A DNA stretch of 64,000 nt from Alkalimonas cellulosilytica (lineage in GTDB: Bacteria > Pseudomonadota > Gammaproteobacteria > Enterobacterales > Alteromonadaceae), in contig NZ_JAUHLI010000017.1 in assembly GCF_036325985.1 (NCBI RefSeq), forward strand, positions 1 through 64,000, given 5' to 3'. Both the position numbers and the translations under genes were made by a program. Below the pieces are notes generated by a model. It made no database searches. It saw only the letters and a list, made by a program, of their open reading frames with translations, and was not told the DNA's origin. Shown here piece after piece: positions 16,394 through 24,931 of this stretch; position 1 is the stretch's first letter, and each line of letters starts with the position of its first letter.

Positions 16394-18580
16394 TTACTTC
16401 AGATCAAAGCGGTCGTTGTTCATCACCTTGACCCAGGCTTTCACAAAGTCCTGCACAAACTTGGCTTTGTTGTCGTCCTGAGCGTAGACCTCGGCGTAAG
16501 AACGCAGGATGGAGTTGGAACCAAACACCAGGTCGACCCGGGTCGCCGTCCACTTGGTGGCACCGGTTTTACGCTCGACGATGTTGTACTGGTTCTTGCC
16601 GGTTGGCTCCCATTTGTAGCTCATGTCGGTCAGATTGACGAAGAAGTCATTGCTCAGCACGCCGACTTTGTCGGTGAACACGCCATGCTTGCTGCCGCCA
16701 TGATTGGTGCCCAGCACCCGCATACCACCCAGCAGCACCGTCATTTCCGGCGCAGTCAGGCCCATCAATTGAGCACGATCCAACATCATTTCTTCCGGCT
16801 TCACGCTGTAATCGGCTTTGAGCCAGTTGCGGAAGGCATCGTGCAAGGGCTCCAGCACATCGAACGACTCGGCATCGGTCATCTCCTGCGTGGCATCGCC
16901 ACGGCCGGGTGCGAACGGTACTGTGATGTTGACACCTGCGTCTTTGGCCGCTTTTTCCACTGCCGCACTGCCACCCAGTACAATCAAGTCGGCCATGCTG
17001 ACTTTCTTACTCAATGACGCCTGAATGGCTTGCAGTACCTTCAGCACTTTTTGCAGCCGCTCCGGCTCGTTGCCGGCCCAGTCTTTTTGCGGCGCTAGCC
17101 GGATGCGGGCACCATTGGCACCGCCTCGGTAGTCCGAACCCCGGAACGTCCGGGCGCTGTCCCAGGCGGTCGCGACCAGCTCGGATACCGATAAGCCACT
17201 GGCCAGCACTTTGGCTTTCAGCTCGCTGATTTCGGCTTCGGTCAGGGTGTAATCGGCTTTAGGTACCGGGTCCTGCCAAATCAAATCTTCTTTCGGGACA
17301 TCCGGCCCTAAATAACGGCTTTTCGGTCCCAGATCGCGGTGGGTCAGTTTGAACCAGGCGCGGCGGAAGGTCTCGGCAAAGTACTCCGGATCTTGGTAGA
17401 AGCGCTCGGAGATTTTGCGGTAGTCCGGGTCCATCTTCATTGCCATATCGGCATCGGTCATGATGGGGTTGTGGCGCTTGGATGGATCTTCGGCATCCGG
17501 TACCTTGTGCTCTTCTTTAATGTTGACCGGCTCCCACTGCCAGGCACCGGCTGGGCTCTTTTTCAGCTCCCAGTCGTAGTTCAGCAGCAGCTCAAAATAG
17601 CCGTTGTCCCATTGTGTTGGGTTGCTGGTCCAGGCGCCTTCCAGGCCGCTGGTGACCGCATCGCGGCCAACTCCACGGGTTTTGTGGTTCATCCAGCCAA
17701 AGCCTTGCTCATGAAGTTCGGCGCCCTCAGGTGCCGGGCCTAAATTGGCGGCATCGCCATTGCCGTGAGCTTTACCGACGGTATGACCACCTGCGGTCAG
17801 CGCCACGGTTTCTTCATCGTTCATTGCCATGCGCTGGAAAGTCACCCGCACGTCGTGCGCGGTTTTCAAAGGATCGGGCTTGCCATCCACCCCTTCCGGG
17901 TTGACGTAAATCAGGCCCATCATCACAGCGGCCAGTGGGTTTTCCAGATCACGTTCACCCGAGTAACGGCTACCTTCGCTGCCGGATGGTGCCAGCCATT
18001 CTTTTTCCGAGCCCCAGTAGGTATCTTTTTCCGGGTGCCAAATGTCTTTGCGGCCACCGCCAAACCCAAAGGTTTTTAAACCCATCGACTCATAAGCCAT
18101 GTTGCCGGCCAGAATCATCAGATCAGCCCAGGACAGCTTGTTGCCATACTTTCTTTTGATGGGCCACAGTAAGCGACGGGCTTTGTCCAGGTTGCCGTTA
18201 TCCGGCCAGCTGTTTAACGGCGCAAAGCGCAGGTTGCCGGTGCCCGCACCACCCCGGCCATCGGCAATCCGGTAACTGCCGGCGCTGTGCCAAGCCATGC
18301 GGATAAACAAACCACCGTAGTGGCCCCAGTCGGCTGGCCACCAGTCCTGGCTGTCGGTCATCAGGGCTTTGAGGTCAGTTTTTACCGCTTCGAGATCGAG
18401 CGATTTGAAGGCTTCGGCGTAGTTAAAGTCGTTACCGAGAGGGTCGGTTTTGCTGTCGTGCTGGTGCAAAATATCGAGATTGAGGGCTTTGGGCCACCAG
18501 CTCATCACATTATCAGTGGCGGCCGTATTGGCGCCGTGCATCACCGGGCATTTACCGGTGTTTTGATTACTCTTGTCCAT
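16394..18580 (-). CDS. katG: Catalase-peroxidase
   Basis: 728 residues, full length for the family. It removes hydrogen peroxide by catalase and peroxidase activity with one haem in the N-terminal domain. The distal site Trp-His is in 'IRMAWHSAGSYRIADGRGG' and the proximal His in 'ALTAGGHTVGKAHG'. The Tyr of the Met-Tyr-Trp adduct is expected in 'MGLIYVNPEG'. The C-terminal, non-haem half is intact ('GSDYRGGANGARIRLAPQ'). There is no signal peptide, so it is cytoplasmic. AAGGAG lies six bases before ATG 18580. OxyR control is usual for the family; the upstream region has a short GCTGT/ACAGC inverted repeat but no convincing OxyR box. Confidence 0.96.
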   Translation of the reverse strand: MDKSNQNTGKCPVMHGANTAATDNVMSWWPKALNLDILHQHDSKTDPLGNDFNYAEAFKSLDLEAVKTDLKALMTDSQDWWPADWGHYGGLFIRMAWHSAGSYRIADGRGGAGTGNLRFAPLNSWPDNGNLDKARRLLWPIKRKYGNKLSWADLMILAGNMAYESMGLKTFGFGGGRKDIWHPEKDTYWGSEKEWLAPSGSEGSRYSGERDLENPLAAVMMGLIYVNPEGVDGKPDPLKTAHDVRVTFQRMAMNDEETVALTAGGHTVGKAHGNGDAANLGPAPEGAELHEQGFGWMNHKTRGVGRDAVTSGLEGAWTSNPTQWDNGYFELLLNYDWELKKSPAGAWQWEPVNIKEEHKVPDAEDPSKRHNPIMTDADMAMKMDPDYRKISERFYQDPEYFAETFRRAWFKLTHRDLGPKSRYLGPDVPKEDLIWQDPVPKADYTLTEAEISELKAKVLASGLSVSELVATAWDSARTFRGSDYRGGANGARIRLAPQKDWAGNEPERLQKVLKVLQAIQASLSKKVSMADLIVLGGSAAVEKAAKDAGVNITVPFAPGRGDATQEMTDAESFDVLEPLHDAFRNWLKADYSVKPEEMMLDRAQLMGLTAPEMTVLLGGMRVLGTNHGGSKHGVFTDKVGVLSNDFFVNLTDMSYKWEPTGKNQYNIVERKTGATKWTATRVDLVFGSNSILRSYAEVYAQDDNKAKFVQDFVKAWVKVMNNDRFDLK

Positions 18581-18918
18581 GCATCACTCCTTGTTCAGGT
18601 TGGTTTTACTGAGCGTACTGCAGGTACTCACGCTTAAGCTGTATCAACTATAGACAGCAAACTACTGTTCCGAAAGTAACTTTTCCTGAACGACTTAATC
18701 GATTTTATTGATTCAAAGTTTGATTTTTAGTCTGCTACCGCTATATGCTTGCTGAGCACACCAAATAAAGGTACCACTTCTGCCAACAGACCAAACCAAA
18801 CCGGCAAAGGGCAGGTAAAAGCTACAGGAAAAGGCTACACTTAAGCATGATCTGAAACAGTGTTAGTTGCTGAAGTTCAGTTATACTCTAAATAACAGGC
18901 CCGTAAGATGGAGTTCTC
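18581..18918. other. Divergent intergenic region between katG and cheV
   Basis: 338 bases without a gene. It holds the katG ribosome site, a short inverted repeat GCTGT (18638-18642) / ACAGC (18654-18658) on the katG side, and a TATACT -10-like hexamer about 30 bases before cheV with no clear -35 box. I see no small gene, RNA or repeat in it. Confidence 0.5.
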
Positions 18919-19848
18919 ATGAGTAAATTTATGGCATCGGTGGATCAGCGTACCAATTTGGTCGGGCAGAACCGGCTGGAGCTGCTGATTTTCCGGCTGA
19001 ACGGTGAGCAGCCCTATGGCATCAATGTGTTTAAAGTTCGGGAAGTGCTGCAGTGTCCCCAACTCACCGAAATGCCGGGCGCTTCGCCACATGTGCGGGG
19101 TATCGCCCATTTGCGTGGAGAGGCGATCACGGTCATCGACTTAAGCCAGGCAACCGGCGGGCCGGCTATCCAGGATTTGAAAAAAGCCTTTATTTTGGTG
19201 ACTGAATACAACAGAACCACTCAGGGCTTTCTGGTCGGTGGGGTGGATCGCATTGTCAATATCAACTGGGAGCAAATCAGCCCTCCGCCAAAAGGGGCTG
19301 GCCGAAATCATTACCTCACCGCTGTTACCAAGGTGGATGACCGCCTGGTGCAGGTGATTGATGTGGAAAAAGTCTTTGCTGAAATTTCACCGCCGGATGA
19401 AGAAGTCAGCGAAAGTTTGAAAAAAGAAGCGGCTCAGATGAATCTGGCCGATTTAGTCGTGCTGGTGGCCGATGACTCGGCGGTCGCCCGTGGCCAGGTG
19501 AAGCGCGCACTTACCTCCATTGGTGTGAATATTGAGCTGGTGAATGATGGCAAGCAGGCACTGCAGTGGCTGGAGAAAAAAGCCAAAGAGCTGGGAGGGG
19601 ATATCTCGAAAAAAGTGCCGCTGCTGATTTCTGATATCGAAATGCCGGAAATGGATGGCTATACCCTGACGGCTCAGGTGAAAGCCAACCCGGATCTTCG
19701 CAATATGCATGTGGTGCTGCACTCGTCGCTGAGCGGGGTCTTTAACGAGGCCATGGTCAAGAAAGTCGGCGCCGACCAGTTTATTGCCAAATTCCACCCG
19801 GATGAGCTGGCTGCAGCCGTGGAACACTGGATGAAGGCGGATAGCTGA
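18919..19848 (+). CDS. cheV: Chemotaxis protein CheV (CheW-receiver fusion)
   Basis: 309 residues. Residues 15-165 form a CheW-like coupling domain ('ELLIFRLNGEQPYGINVFKV', 'HVRGIAHLRGEAITVIDLSQ'). Residues 175-305 form a receiver domain with the acidic pair in 'VADDSAVARGQVKRAL', the phosphoacceptor Asp in 'LLISDIEMPEMDGYTL' and the conserved Lys in 'FIAKFHPDEL'. CheV links chemoreceptors to CheA and adapts through phosphorylation. GGAGTTCTC precedes ATG 18919. It is a solitary cheV with no che cluster nearby; a chemoreceptor gene lies 12 kb away at 31968. Confidence 0.93.
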   Translation: MSKFMASVDQRTNLVGQNRLELLIFRLNGEQPYGINVFKVREVLQCPQLTEMPGASPHVRGIAHLRGEAITVIDLSQATGGPAIQDLKKAFILVTEYNRTTQGFLVGGVDRIVNINWEQISPPPKGAGRNHYLTAVTKVDDRLVQVIDVEKVFAEISPPDEEVSESLKKEAAQMNLADLVVLVADDSAVARGQVKRALTSIGVNIELVNDGKQALQWLEKKAKELGGDISKKVPLLISDIEMPEMDGYTLTAQVKANPDLRNMHVVLHSSLSGVFNEAMVKKVGADQFIAKFHPDELAAAVEHWMKADS

Positions 19849-19882
19849 CTTGCGGCGTGGAAGTTTGCTGGTGACGATGAAG

Positions 19883-19912
19883 TAGGGCGCAGACGATGCG
19901 CCCTAATTTTTT
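19883..19912. terminator. Intrinsic terminator after cheV
   Basis: TAGGGCGCA and TGCGCCCTA form a perfect nine-base stem around GACGA, followed by ATTTTTT. It overlaps the stop region of the convergent HD-GYP gene. Confidence 0.8.
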
Positions 19913-21156
19913 CCCTGAACATGATAACTGATTTGGGCGCAAGGATTGAGGTATTCCAACACCTGACTGGGAAGTTGTTGCGGTTTTAAAACTCTGCTGA
20001 TGGCTATATCGCCATCAGCCAGCGATAGGATGGGAGCTTCCAGTCTTGGAATATCGGCCTCGTACACCATGATATCAGGTTGTAATAAGGCATCGCTGTT
20101 CACGGTGATGACCATGCCGATCCGTTCATCGCTCAGCATCACCAGGGTGCCAGGCGGGTAGACTCCCATTTGCTTGATCAAAAGCTTTAACTCGGCTTCC
20201 GGCAATTGTGCCCGCATTTTTTTGTACATGTAAGCCAAAGCCGTATGTGGTGAGCGGGTAGCCAAGCCGGGGCCCGGGTGACACAGATTATCAAAAGTGT
20301 TTACTACCATCACAATCCGGGCCAGCGGGTCAATGGCATCGCCTTTTAGGCCTTTGGGGAAACCACTGCCATCCATGTACTCATGGTGCTGAAACAGCAC
20401 TGGTATGGCTTCGGGTGGAAAATCTTCCAGCTTTTCTGCCAGCTCGGCACCATATTGGGTATGCAGGTTTAGCAGATTCTGCTCAGGCTTGGTGAGTGGC
20501 TCTTTTTTGCGCATGATCTGGCTTGGTAAGCGCAGCTTGCCGATATCGTGAAACAAGGCTGCAAAACCTACCAAGCGAACCTGAGATTCGCTCAGTCCAA
20601 GGTTCTTAGCCAGCACCATGGAGATGGTGGAGACATTGAGCGCATGGTAGTAGAGATTCTCCTGATCTTTTTGCGCTGTGGCGATCATATGCATTGATAA
20701 GGCATCGGGCTTGACGATGTCTTCGGCCATTCTGGCAGCAAGCTCGGTTGCCTCTTCGATGGCGGTGACCGGCTGACTACTGAGTTTTTTCATCAAAGCA
20801 TGCAGTTGATTAAACGACTGGGAGAACGCCTTTTCAGTTTTCTGAATGCTTCGCCTGCGAGCTTTGGATGCTTCAATTCGAGCTGACTTTTGCTGCTGCA
20901 ATTGCGCTCTGTACTCAGCGGCTTCATCAATTTGTCGCAGTATCTCGTCATTCGTCGGCGAGCTGCTTGGAGCAGCAGCCAGGCTTTGCTCCGGATAATA
21001 GTAAACAAAGTCCAGCTTGAGTGATTGAATAATGCGGATTTGATGTACATTTTCAATGGTCAGCTTGCTGGACATAAAGGGGTGTCTCATCCAGTTCAGT
21101 GGCAACTTAATGGCGTAACCGATACGCAGTTTACTCGGGGCTATTTTTTCTGGCAC
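19903..21156 (-). CDS. HD-GYP domain c-di-GMP phosphodiesterase with DUF3391 N-terminus
   Basis: 417 residues from GTG 21156, with AGGA seven bases upstream. The N-terminal region ('PSKLRIGYAIKLPLNWMRHPF', then 'KLTIENVHQIRIIQSL') matches the DUF3391 domain that often precedes HD-GYP. The catalytic domain (about residues 160-340) has the HD pair in 'ALFHDIGKLRLPSQI', the block 'EPLTKPEQNLLNLHTQYGAE' and the GYP motif as 'HHEYMDGSGFP', with Phe for Tyr. It should hydrolyse c-di-GMP. The protein is soluble. An EAL-HDOD gene lies 93 bases upstream on the same strand and may be co-expressed. Confidence 0.9.
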   Translation of the reverse strand: MPEKIAPSKLRIGYAIKLPLNWMRHPFMSSKLTIENVHQIRIIQSLKLDFVYYYPEQSLAAAPSSSPTNDEILRQIDEAAEYRAQLQQQKSARIEASKARRRSIQKTEKAFSQSFNQLHALMKKLSSQPVTAIEEATELAARMAEDIVKPDALSMHMIATAQKDQENLYYHALNVSTISMVLAKNLGLSESQVRLVGFAALFHDIGKLRLPSQIMRKKEPLTKPEQNLLNLHTQYGAELAEKLEDFPPEAIPVLFQHHEYMDGSGFPKGLKGDAIDPLARIVMVVNTFDNLCHPGPGLATRSPHTALAYMYKKMRAQLPEAELKLLIKQMGVYPPGTLVMLSDERIGMVITVNSDALLQPDIMVYEADIPRLEAPILSLADGDIAISRVLKPQQLPSQVLEYLNPCAQISYHVQGKN

Positions 21157-21249
21157 CTTACTATCCTGTCTGATATGAATGACCTAAGGCTGCTTTTTCG
21201 CAACATGGGAAAGTGTAACTGGTTTTTGTACTACAGGCATTGAGGTTGA

Positions 21250-22464
21250 TCATGCGTTTGGTTGCAAAATGCCTTGAGCCCAGCGCACAGCATCGAAATA
21301 GAGTTGTGCTAAATCTGCCGCCGGGCTCAGCTGATTTGCCAGCCGTTCTGCCTGGGGCCATTCGGCAATTTCATAATTTTCAATCAGGCTAAGAAACTGG
21401 CCAAGTGATCCTGAACGGCCAGTCAGAGCCTGACGGATGGCTTCGGGTAAGGGTAATTGCTTGAGCACTTGAACCATGGGAACTTCGACCAACTCATCTA
21501 CTTTGGAGAATAATCCGGTCAAAAAAGCAGACGGTGGGTCGGCAGGGTAGTTGCAGAGCTTAGCCAGATGATCACAAAAGCGAGCCCGAACCAGCGACTG
21601 AATGATGCGGGCATCGTCCTCGCCGTTTGCCAGATTGGCCAAGGCTAACAGGGCGATGAACTTTTTTAACTCCGCTTCGCCCATATACACCATGGCCAGT
21701 TTCAGGGACTCAATCGGCTGTTCTTTCGCATAGGCCGAGTTGTTGATAAAACGCAGCAGTCGGTACGACAGTGCTACATCCCGCTCGACAATCTGGCTTA
21801 GCCGAGCGAAATCCAACTGCTCGGCACAAGCTTCGCCAATCAGCTCCAGCAGGTTGAGCTTATTGCTGCTCAACTGACGATGCTTCATCATTTCCGGACG
21901 AGCAAATAAATAGCCTTGAAACAAGGTAAATCCCATCAGCTTCAGCTTTTCAAACTGCTCGGCAGTCTCCACTCTTTCTGCTAGTAAGGTGACCGGATGA
22001 TGCTTGATACGCTGAATGAACTTACTGATTTGCACCAGATTAAATTGCTGCACATCCACCTTAAGGTAGCGGGTGTAGGGCAAAAAAACATCCCATTTGG
22101 CATCAAAATCGTGGTCATCCAACGCCAGTGCATAACCCATTTCATGAAGGGCTTTGCAGGCTTGCAGCAACTCCATGCTGATAGGTACCGACTCCAGTAC
22201 TTCAATGACAGTGGTTTTGGGGTCGATGGATGTTGGAAAGTGGTGGATCAGGGTTTCGGCCGAAAAATTAATAAAAGCCAGTTTGCCCGCGGCAATATGT
22301 TCAACGCCTACCAATAAGTGATGCTCGGTGAGTAGTCGTGAAGTGGCTTCATCACCATCAATGTTGGGGAAGCTGTTTTGTTCGCCATCGCGAAACAAAA
22401 GTTCGTAGCCATACAGTGCTTTGGTATTATCGTAAATGGGTTGGCGGGCAATATAAGCGTACAA
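21250..22464 (-). CDS. EAL-HDOD signalling protein with degenerate EAL
   Basis: 404 residues from a TTG at 22464, chosen because GGAG lies seven bases upstream and the family begins 'YIARQPIYD' at this point; the frame stays open further upstream to 22527. Residues 1-200 are an EAL-like domain whose catalytic motifs are lost: Glu-Leu-Leu in 'LYGYELLFRDGEQ' and 'ALDDHDFDAKW' in place of Asp-Asp-Phe-Gly. Residues 200-400 are a HDOD domain ('LNLLELIGEACAEQLDFARL', 'RDVALSYRLLRFINNSAY'). Such YuxH-type proteins are thought to act as c-di-GMP effectors or scaffolds rather than enzymes. It precedes the HD-GYP gene on the same strand. Confidence 0.85.
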   Translation of the reverse strand: MYAYIARQPIYDNTKALYGYELLFRDGEQNSFPNIDGDEATSRLLTEHHLLVGVEHIAAGKLAFINFSAETLIHHFPTSIDPKTTVIEVLESVPISMELLQACKALHEMGYALALDDHDFDAKWDVFLPYTRYLKVDVQQFNLVQISKFIQRIKHHPVTLLAERVETAEQFEKLKLMGFTLFQGYLFARPEMMKHRQLSSNKLNLLELIGEACAEQLDFARLSQIVERDVALSYRLLRFINNSAYAKEQPIESLKLAMVYMGEAELKKFIALLALANLANGEDDARIIQSLVRARFCDHLAKLCNYPADPPSAFLTGLFSKVDELVEVPMVQVLKQLPLPEAIRQALTGRSGSLGQFLSLIENYEIAEWPQAERLANQLSPAADLAQLYFDAVRWAQGILQPNA

Positions 22465-22533
22465 AGGCAGACTCCAATAACTGCTAAAGCTCACTTTAGA
22501 GTGTAGCCTGACATTCCTTAAGCACAAGCTAAA

Positions 22534-22848
22534 TCAGAATGCCCTACGCAGCCAGTTTTTTAGTAATAACCAGCTGTAGAAGGCAGTAGCTATGCCAATG
22601 CCAGCCAGCACCAGGCGATCGGGCCAGGTGACTACATAAGTCAGTTGTGAGTGGGTCAGGGTTGGAGCCAATAGCATAGCAACAACACCGATAGCGATGG
22701 CCACCGGCCAGAGCAGGGCATGTGGCTTTCCTTGCCGGTGGCGTCCGAGCCACAGGCTGGCGGCCAGGCCCAGGATTAGCAGTGCCATCAGCCAAAGCCA
22801 GGGCTTGGCGGCGTACCACAGAATCATCAGAATACCATCCAGGCTCAT
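22534..22848 (-). CDS. Small multi-pass membrane protein of the SQR operon
   Basis: 104 residues with about three hydrophobic helices ('PWLWLMALLILGLAASLWLG', 'LLWPVAIAIGVVAMLLA', 'LVLAGIGIATAFYSWLLL') and a basic C-terminus. It begins 12 bases after the sulfide:quinone oxidoreductase gene on the same strand, and GGAG in the intervening bases serves as its ribosome site. I do not recognise a family. The position suggests a membrane partner or anchor for the exported oxidoreductase, or a transport role in sulfur handling; both are inference. Confidence 0.65.
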   Translation of the reverse strand: MSLDGILMILWYAAKPWLWLMALLILGLAASLWLGRHRQGKPHALLWPVAIAIGVVAMLLAPTLTHSQLTYVVTWPDRLVLAGIGIATAFYSWLLLKNWLRRAF

Positions 22849-22860
22849 GCAGTTTACTCC

Positions 22861-24177
22861 TCAGACTTTGCCATGCAGCATGGCATTGTAAGCCGGTTGC
22901 AACATTTGTTCTTTCATCATCCACACCAGCCAGGACTCTTCGGTGGGACTGATAAAACCAAAGGATGGCATCAGTTTTCCTTCGTAGCCAAATTCCGACA
23001 AGATAGCGCGGCCAATGCTGGTGATCAGTGGGCAGGAGGTATAACCATTGTAACGGGCGGTTAGTGGCTGGCCACTCAAAAAAGCCAGGATGTTGCGCTC
23101 GGCCACCGGTGCCTGCATTTTGACACTGGCGGCAGTTTTGCCAAAAGGCGTGCCAATCACATCGCCGACCCCAAAGACATTTGGGTAGCGACGATGTTGC
23201 AGACTGTATTGATCCACTTCCAGCCAGTTGCCGGCAAAAGGTCCATCGTGCCAGACCAGATCGGAAGCTTTTATCACATCCGATGCACTCATCGGAGGCA
23301 CCACATGAATAAAGTCGTACGATTCCCGGCTGTGTGTGCCATCGGTATGGGCGAAATAGGCGGTGCGGCTCGGCGCGTCCAAACCAGTCAGGACGCGCTG
23401 GTCAAAGAATCCGACCTTTTGCTCCTGCCAGCGTCTAAGCACAAAATCGTTGTAGGTAGGCACCGCAAACACCCGGTTTGAGTACGGGGTAAAAAAATCA
23501 ACCTGGAAACGTTCACGCTGGCCGGTTTTCTCAAGCCGAGACAGAGTAGTAAAGGTCATTTTCAACGGCGCGCCGGCGCACTTGAGCGGGGTATTGCTTA
23601 AGGTAAACAAAGCCCGGCCTTCGCCTTTGCTGACTAAGGCATCGATTTGTGCACTGGTTGCCAGGGCAGCTGCAGGGCTGGCATAGACGCTGCCAATGCC
23701 ATGCTGACCAATCATGCTGACATCAAAGCCTTCAATTTCGTGATAATTGAGCTGACAGCCTGTGGCCACCACCAAGAGATCATAAGTCAGTTGCTGCTGG
23801 TTACTGAGCTCGACCCGCTGCTGACGGGCATCGATAGCGGTCACATCCTGCGTCAACCAATCGATGCCGTTGCCAAGCCATTGGCTGGTGCTGGAGAGCA
23901 CCCGCTCTGGCTGCCATAAACCAGAGGCTATCATGGTGTAGCCTGGTTGATAATGGTGCTCTGGCCTGGCTCCGACCAGCGTAATACGGGCACCGGTGAT
24001 GCTGCGGCGCAAACGGTTCGCCATAGCGATGCCGGCTGCGCCCGCACCAAGGATGACAATATGGGCCTGGCTTTGCAGGGGTTTAGCCAGCAAGGCGACT
24101 GGCGAAGCCGCTGTGGCTCCGGCGGCCAGTCCAAGCAGCAACTTGCGCCGCAGTGGCTGGGTTGGTGATGTACTCAT
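22861..24177 (-). CDS. sqr: Tat-exported sulfide:quinone oxidoreductase, SQOR-like
   Basis: 438 residues. A twin-arginine signal ('RRKLLLGLAAGATAASPVAL') points to the periplasm. The FAD site is 'HIVILGAGAAGIAMANRLRR' and a second flavin-binding motif is 'YPNVFGVGDVIGTPFGKTAA'. Two catalytic cysteines typical of sulfide:quinone oxidoreductases are present: Cys200 in 'NTPLKCAGAPLKM' and Cys382 in 'YNGYTSCPLITS', very close in position and context to human SQOR. The enzyme oxidises sulfide, passes electrons to quinone and hands sulfane sulfur to an acceptor. Its ATG overlaps the stop of the small upstream gene (ATGA). Neighbouring rhodanese, DsrE-like and bd oxidase genes fit this role. Confidence 0.88.
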   Translation of the reverse strand: MSTSPTQPLRRKLLLGLAAGATAASPVALLAKPLQSQAHIVILGAGAAGIAMANRLRRSITGARITLVGARPEHHYQPGYTMIASGLWQPERVLSSTSQWLGNGIDWLTQDVTAIDARQQRVELSNQQQLTYDLLVVATGCQLNYHEIEGFDVSMIGQHGIGSVYASPAAALATSAQIDALVSKGEGRALFTLSNTPLKCAGAPLKMTFTTLSRLEKTGQRERFQVDFFTPYSNRVFAVPTYNDFVLRRWQEQKVGFFDQRVLTGLDAPSRTAYFAHTDGTHSRESYDFIHVVPPMSASDVIKASDLVWHDGPFAGNWLEVDQYSLQHRRYPNVFGVGDVIGTPFGKTAASVKMQAPVAERNILAFLSGQPLTARYNGYTSCPLITSIGRAILSEFGYEGKLMPSFGFISPTEESWLVWMMKEQMLQPAYNAMLHGKV

Positions 24178-24512
24178 AAAGCCTCCTGGGATCCAAGTTC
24201 AAACCCCTGCAATTGCTGGTGCAAACGTTGCCACTGCACCCGTACACCGCAGACTTTATCAGCGCCACTTTGGTGCCAAAAACGCTCGGCCAGTTCGTTG
24301 AACCGATACTGCTGATCACTGACGGTGATTAAGCTGGCGCTTTGCAACCGTTGCAGGGCAGTGCTGATCTCGGCTGGCTCTGCGCCGGGGGGTTGCAGAT
24401 ACGCCATTGCTTGTTGTACCTGAGCCAAGCTGGCGCTCCCTGTGTCCGCCATGGCGTAGCGCACAGCCAGTAACACCAAAGAATCAAATAGCTGCAGTGT
24501 CTGACTGGTCAT
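24174..24512 (-). CDS. Small winged-helix-like protein, possible regulator of sulfide operon
   Basis: 112 residues from ATG 24512, which overlaps the stop of the DUF2892 gene (ATGA), so longer upstream starts are unlikely. Its own stop overlaps the start of the oxidoreductase gene in the same way. The helix-rich pattern with 'ASLAQVQQAMAYL', 'EISTALQRLQSASLITVSDQ' and 'YRFNELAERFW' looks like a winged helix with a beta wing. I do not recognise the family. A single Cys lies at 'DKVCGVRV'. Being locked by two overlaps inside a sulfide operon, it may regulate the divergent promoters through the palindrome at 24758-24777; that is inference. Confidence 0.6.
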   Translation of the reverse strand: MTSQTLQLFDSLVLLAVRYAMADTGSASLAQVQQAMAYLQPPGAEPAEISTALQRLQSASLITVSDQQYRFNELAERFWHQSGADKVCGVRVQWQRLHQQLQGFELGSQEAL

Positions 24513-24700
24513 GCTTTGGGCTTGCAGGTTGATATGCCGAGCAAGCTGTATGCCGGGCAGGTGTTGAATAAACCCGTCAATAATGGCACAACACCAATCC
24601 AACCCCAGACACCGATGACACCTGTGGCCGCCAAAGCGATCAGTACAATACCCACGATCAGTCGCAGTGTTTTATCAAGTCCACCTACATTGGTTTTCAT
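24509..24700 (-). CDS. DUF2892 membrane protein
   Basis: 63 residues, two transmembrane helices, with the DUF2892 pattern: 'MKTNVGGLDKTLRLIVGIVL' start, Gly-rich helices, and 'GLFNTCPAYSLLGISTC' with two cysteines near the end. The domain is found alone or fused to rhodanese, as in YgaP, and is common in sulfur-handling operons. It is the first gene of the leftward arm and overlaps the next gene by four bases. It may accept or channel sulfane sulfur at the membrane; the role is not established. Confidence 0.85.
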   Translation of the reverse strand: MKTNVGGLDKTLRLIVGIVLIALAATGVIGVWGWIGVVPLLTGLFNTCPAYSLLGISTCKPKA

Positions 24701-24757
24701 TGCAGTACCACCTGGTAGTTAAGAAGTCTCTTAAATTAAAAATACCTTGGAATTGAT

Positions 24758-24777
24758 GATTTCACCAGTGTGAAATC
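24758..24777. promoter_or_regulatory. Perfect palindrome GATTTCAC-CAGT-GTGAAATC in the sulfide/bd-oxidase divergent region
   Basis: Eight-base perfect arms with a four-base spacer, about 58 bases upstream of the DUF2892 start and 155 bases upstream of the oxidase start. It is a likely operator for a dimeric regulator. No named consensus is matched. Confidence 0.55.
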
Positions 24778-24792
24778 GCACTTTTTTTGATC

Positions 24793-24809
24793 TGCGACAC
24801 TATGTCGCA
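24793..24809. promoter_or_regulatory. Palindromic operator TGCGACA-N3-TGTCGCA upstream of cioAB
   Basis: It has the same arms as at 3213-3229, with spacer CTA. The centre (24801) is about 33 bases upstream of a TATAGT -10-like hexamer (24832-24837), the geometry of activation from about -42. The arms do not match the FNR site TTGAT-N4-ATCAA, and the odd spacing does not match CRP. Confidence 0.6.
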
Positions 24810-24931
24810 CGCTTCAATAAGAAAAAATTAATATAGTTGGTGTATGCTATAACTTTAGTCCAGAGTTGTATTTTTGCTAGGCAAATTTGAGCGAGCTCCG
24901 GCAGGAGTGAGCCCAGATCAGGAGAACGGTT

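Noticed and set aside
24793..24809. FNR or CRP binding site
   Set aside because: The arms TGCGACA/TGTCGCA with odd spacing match neither TTGAT-N4-ATCAA nor TGTGA-N6-TCACA.
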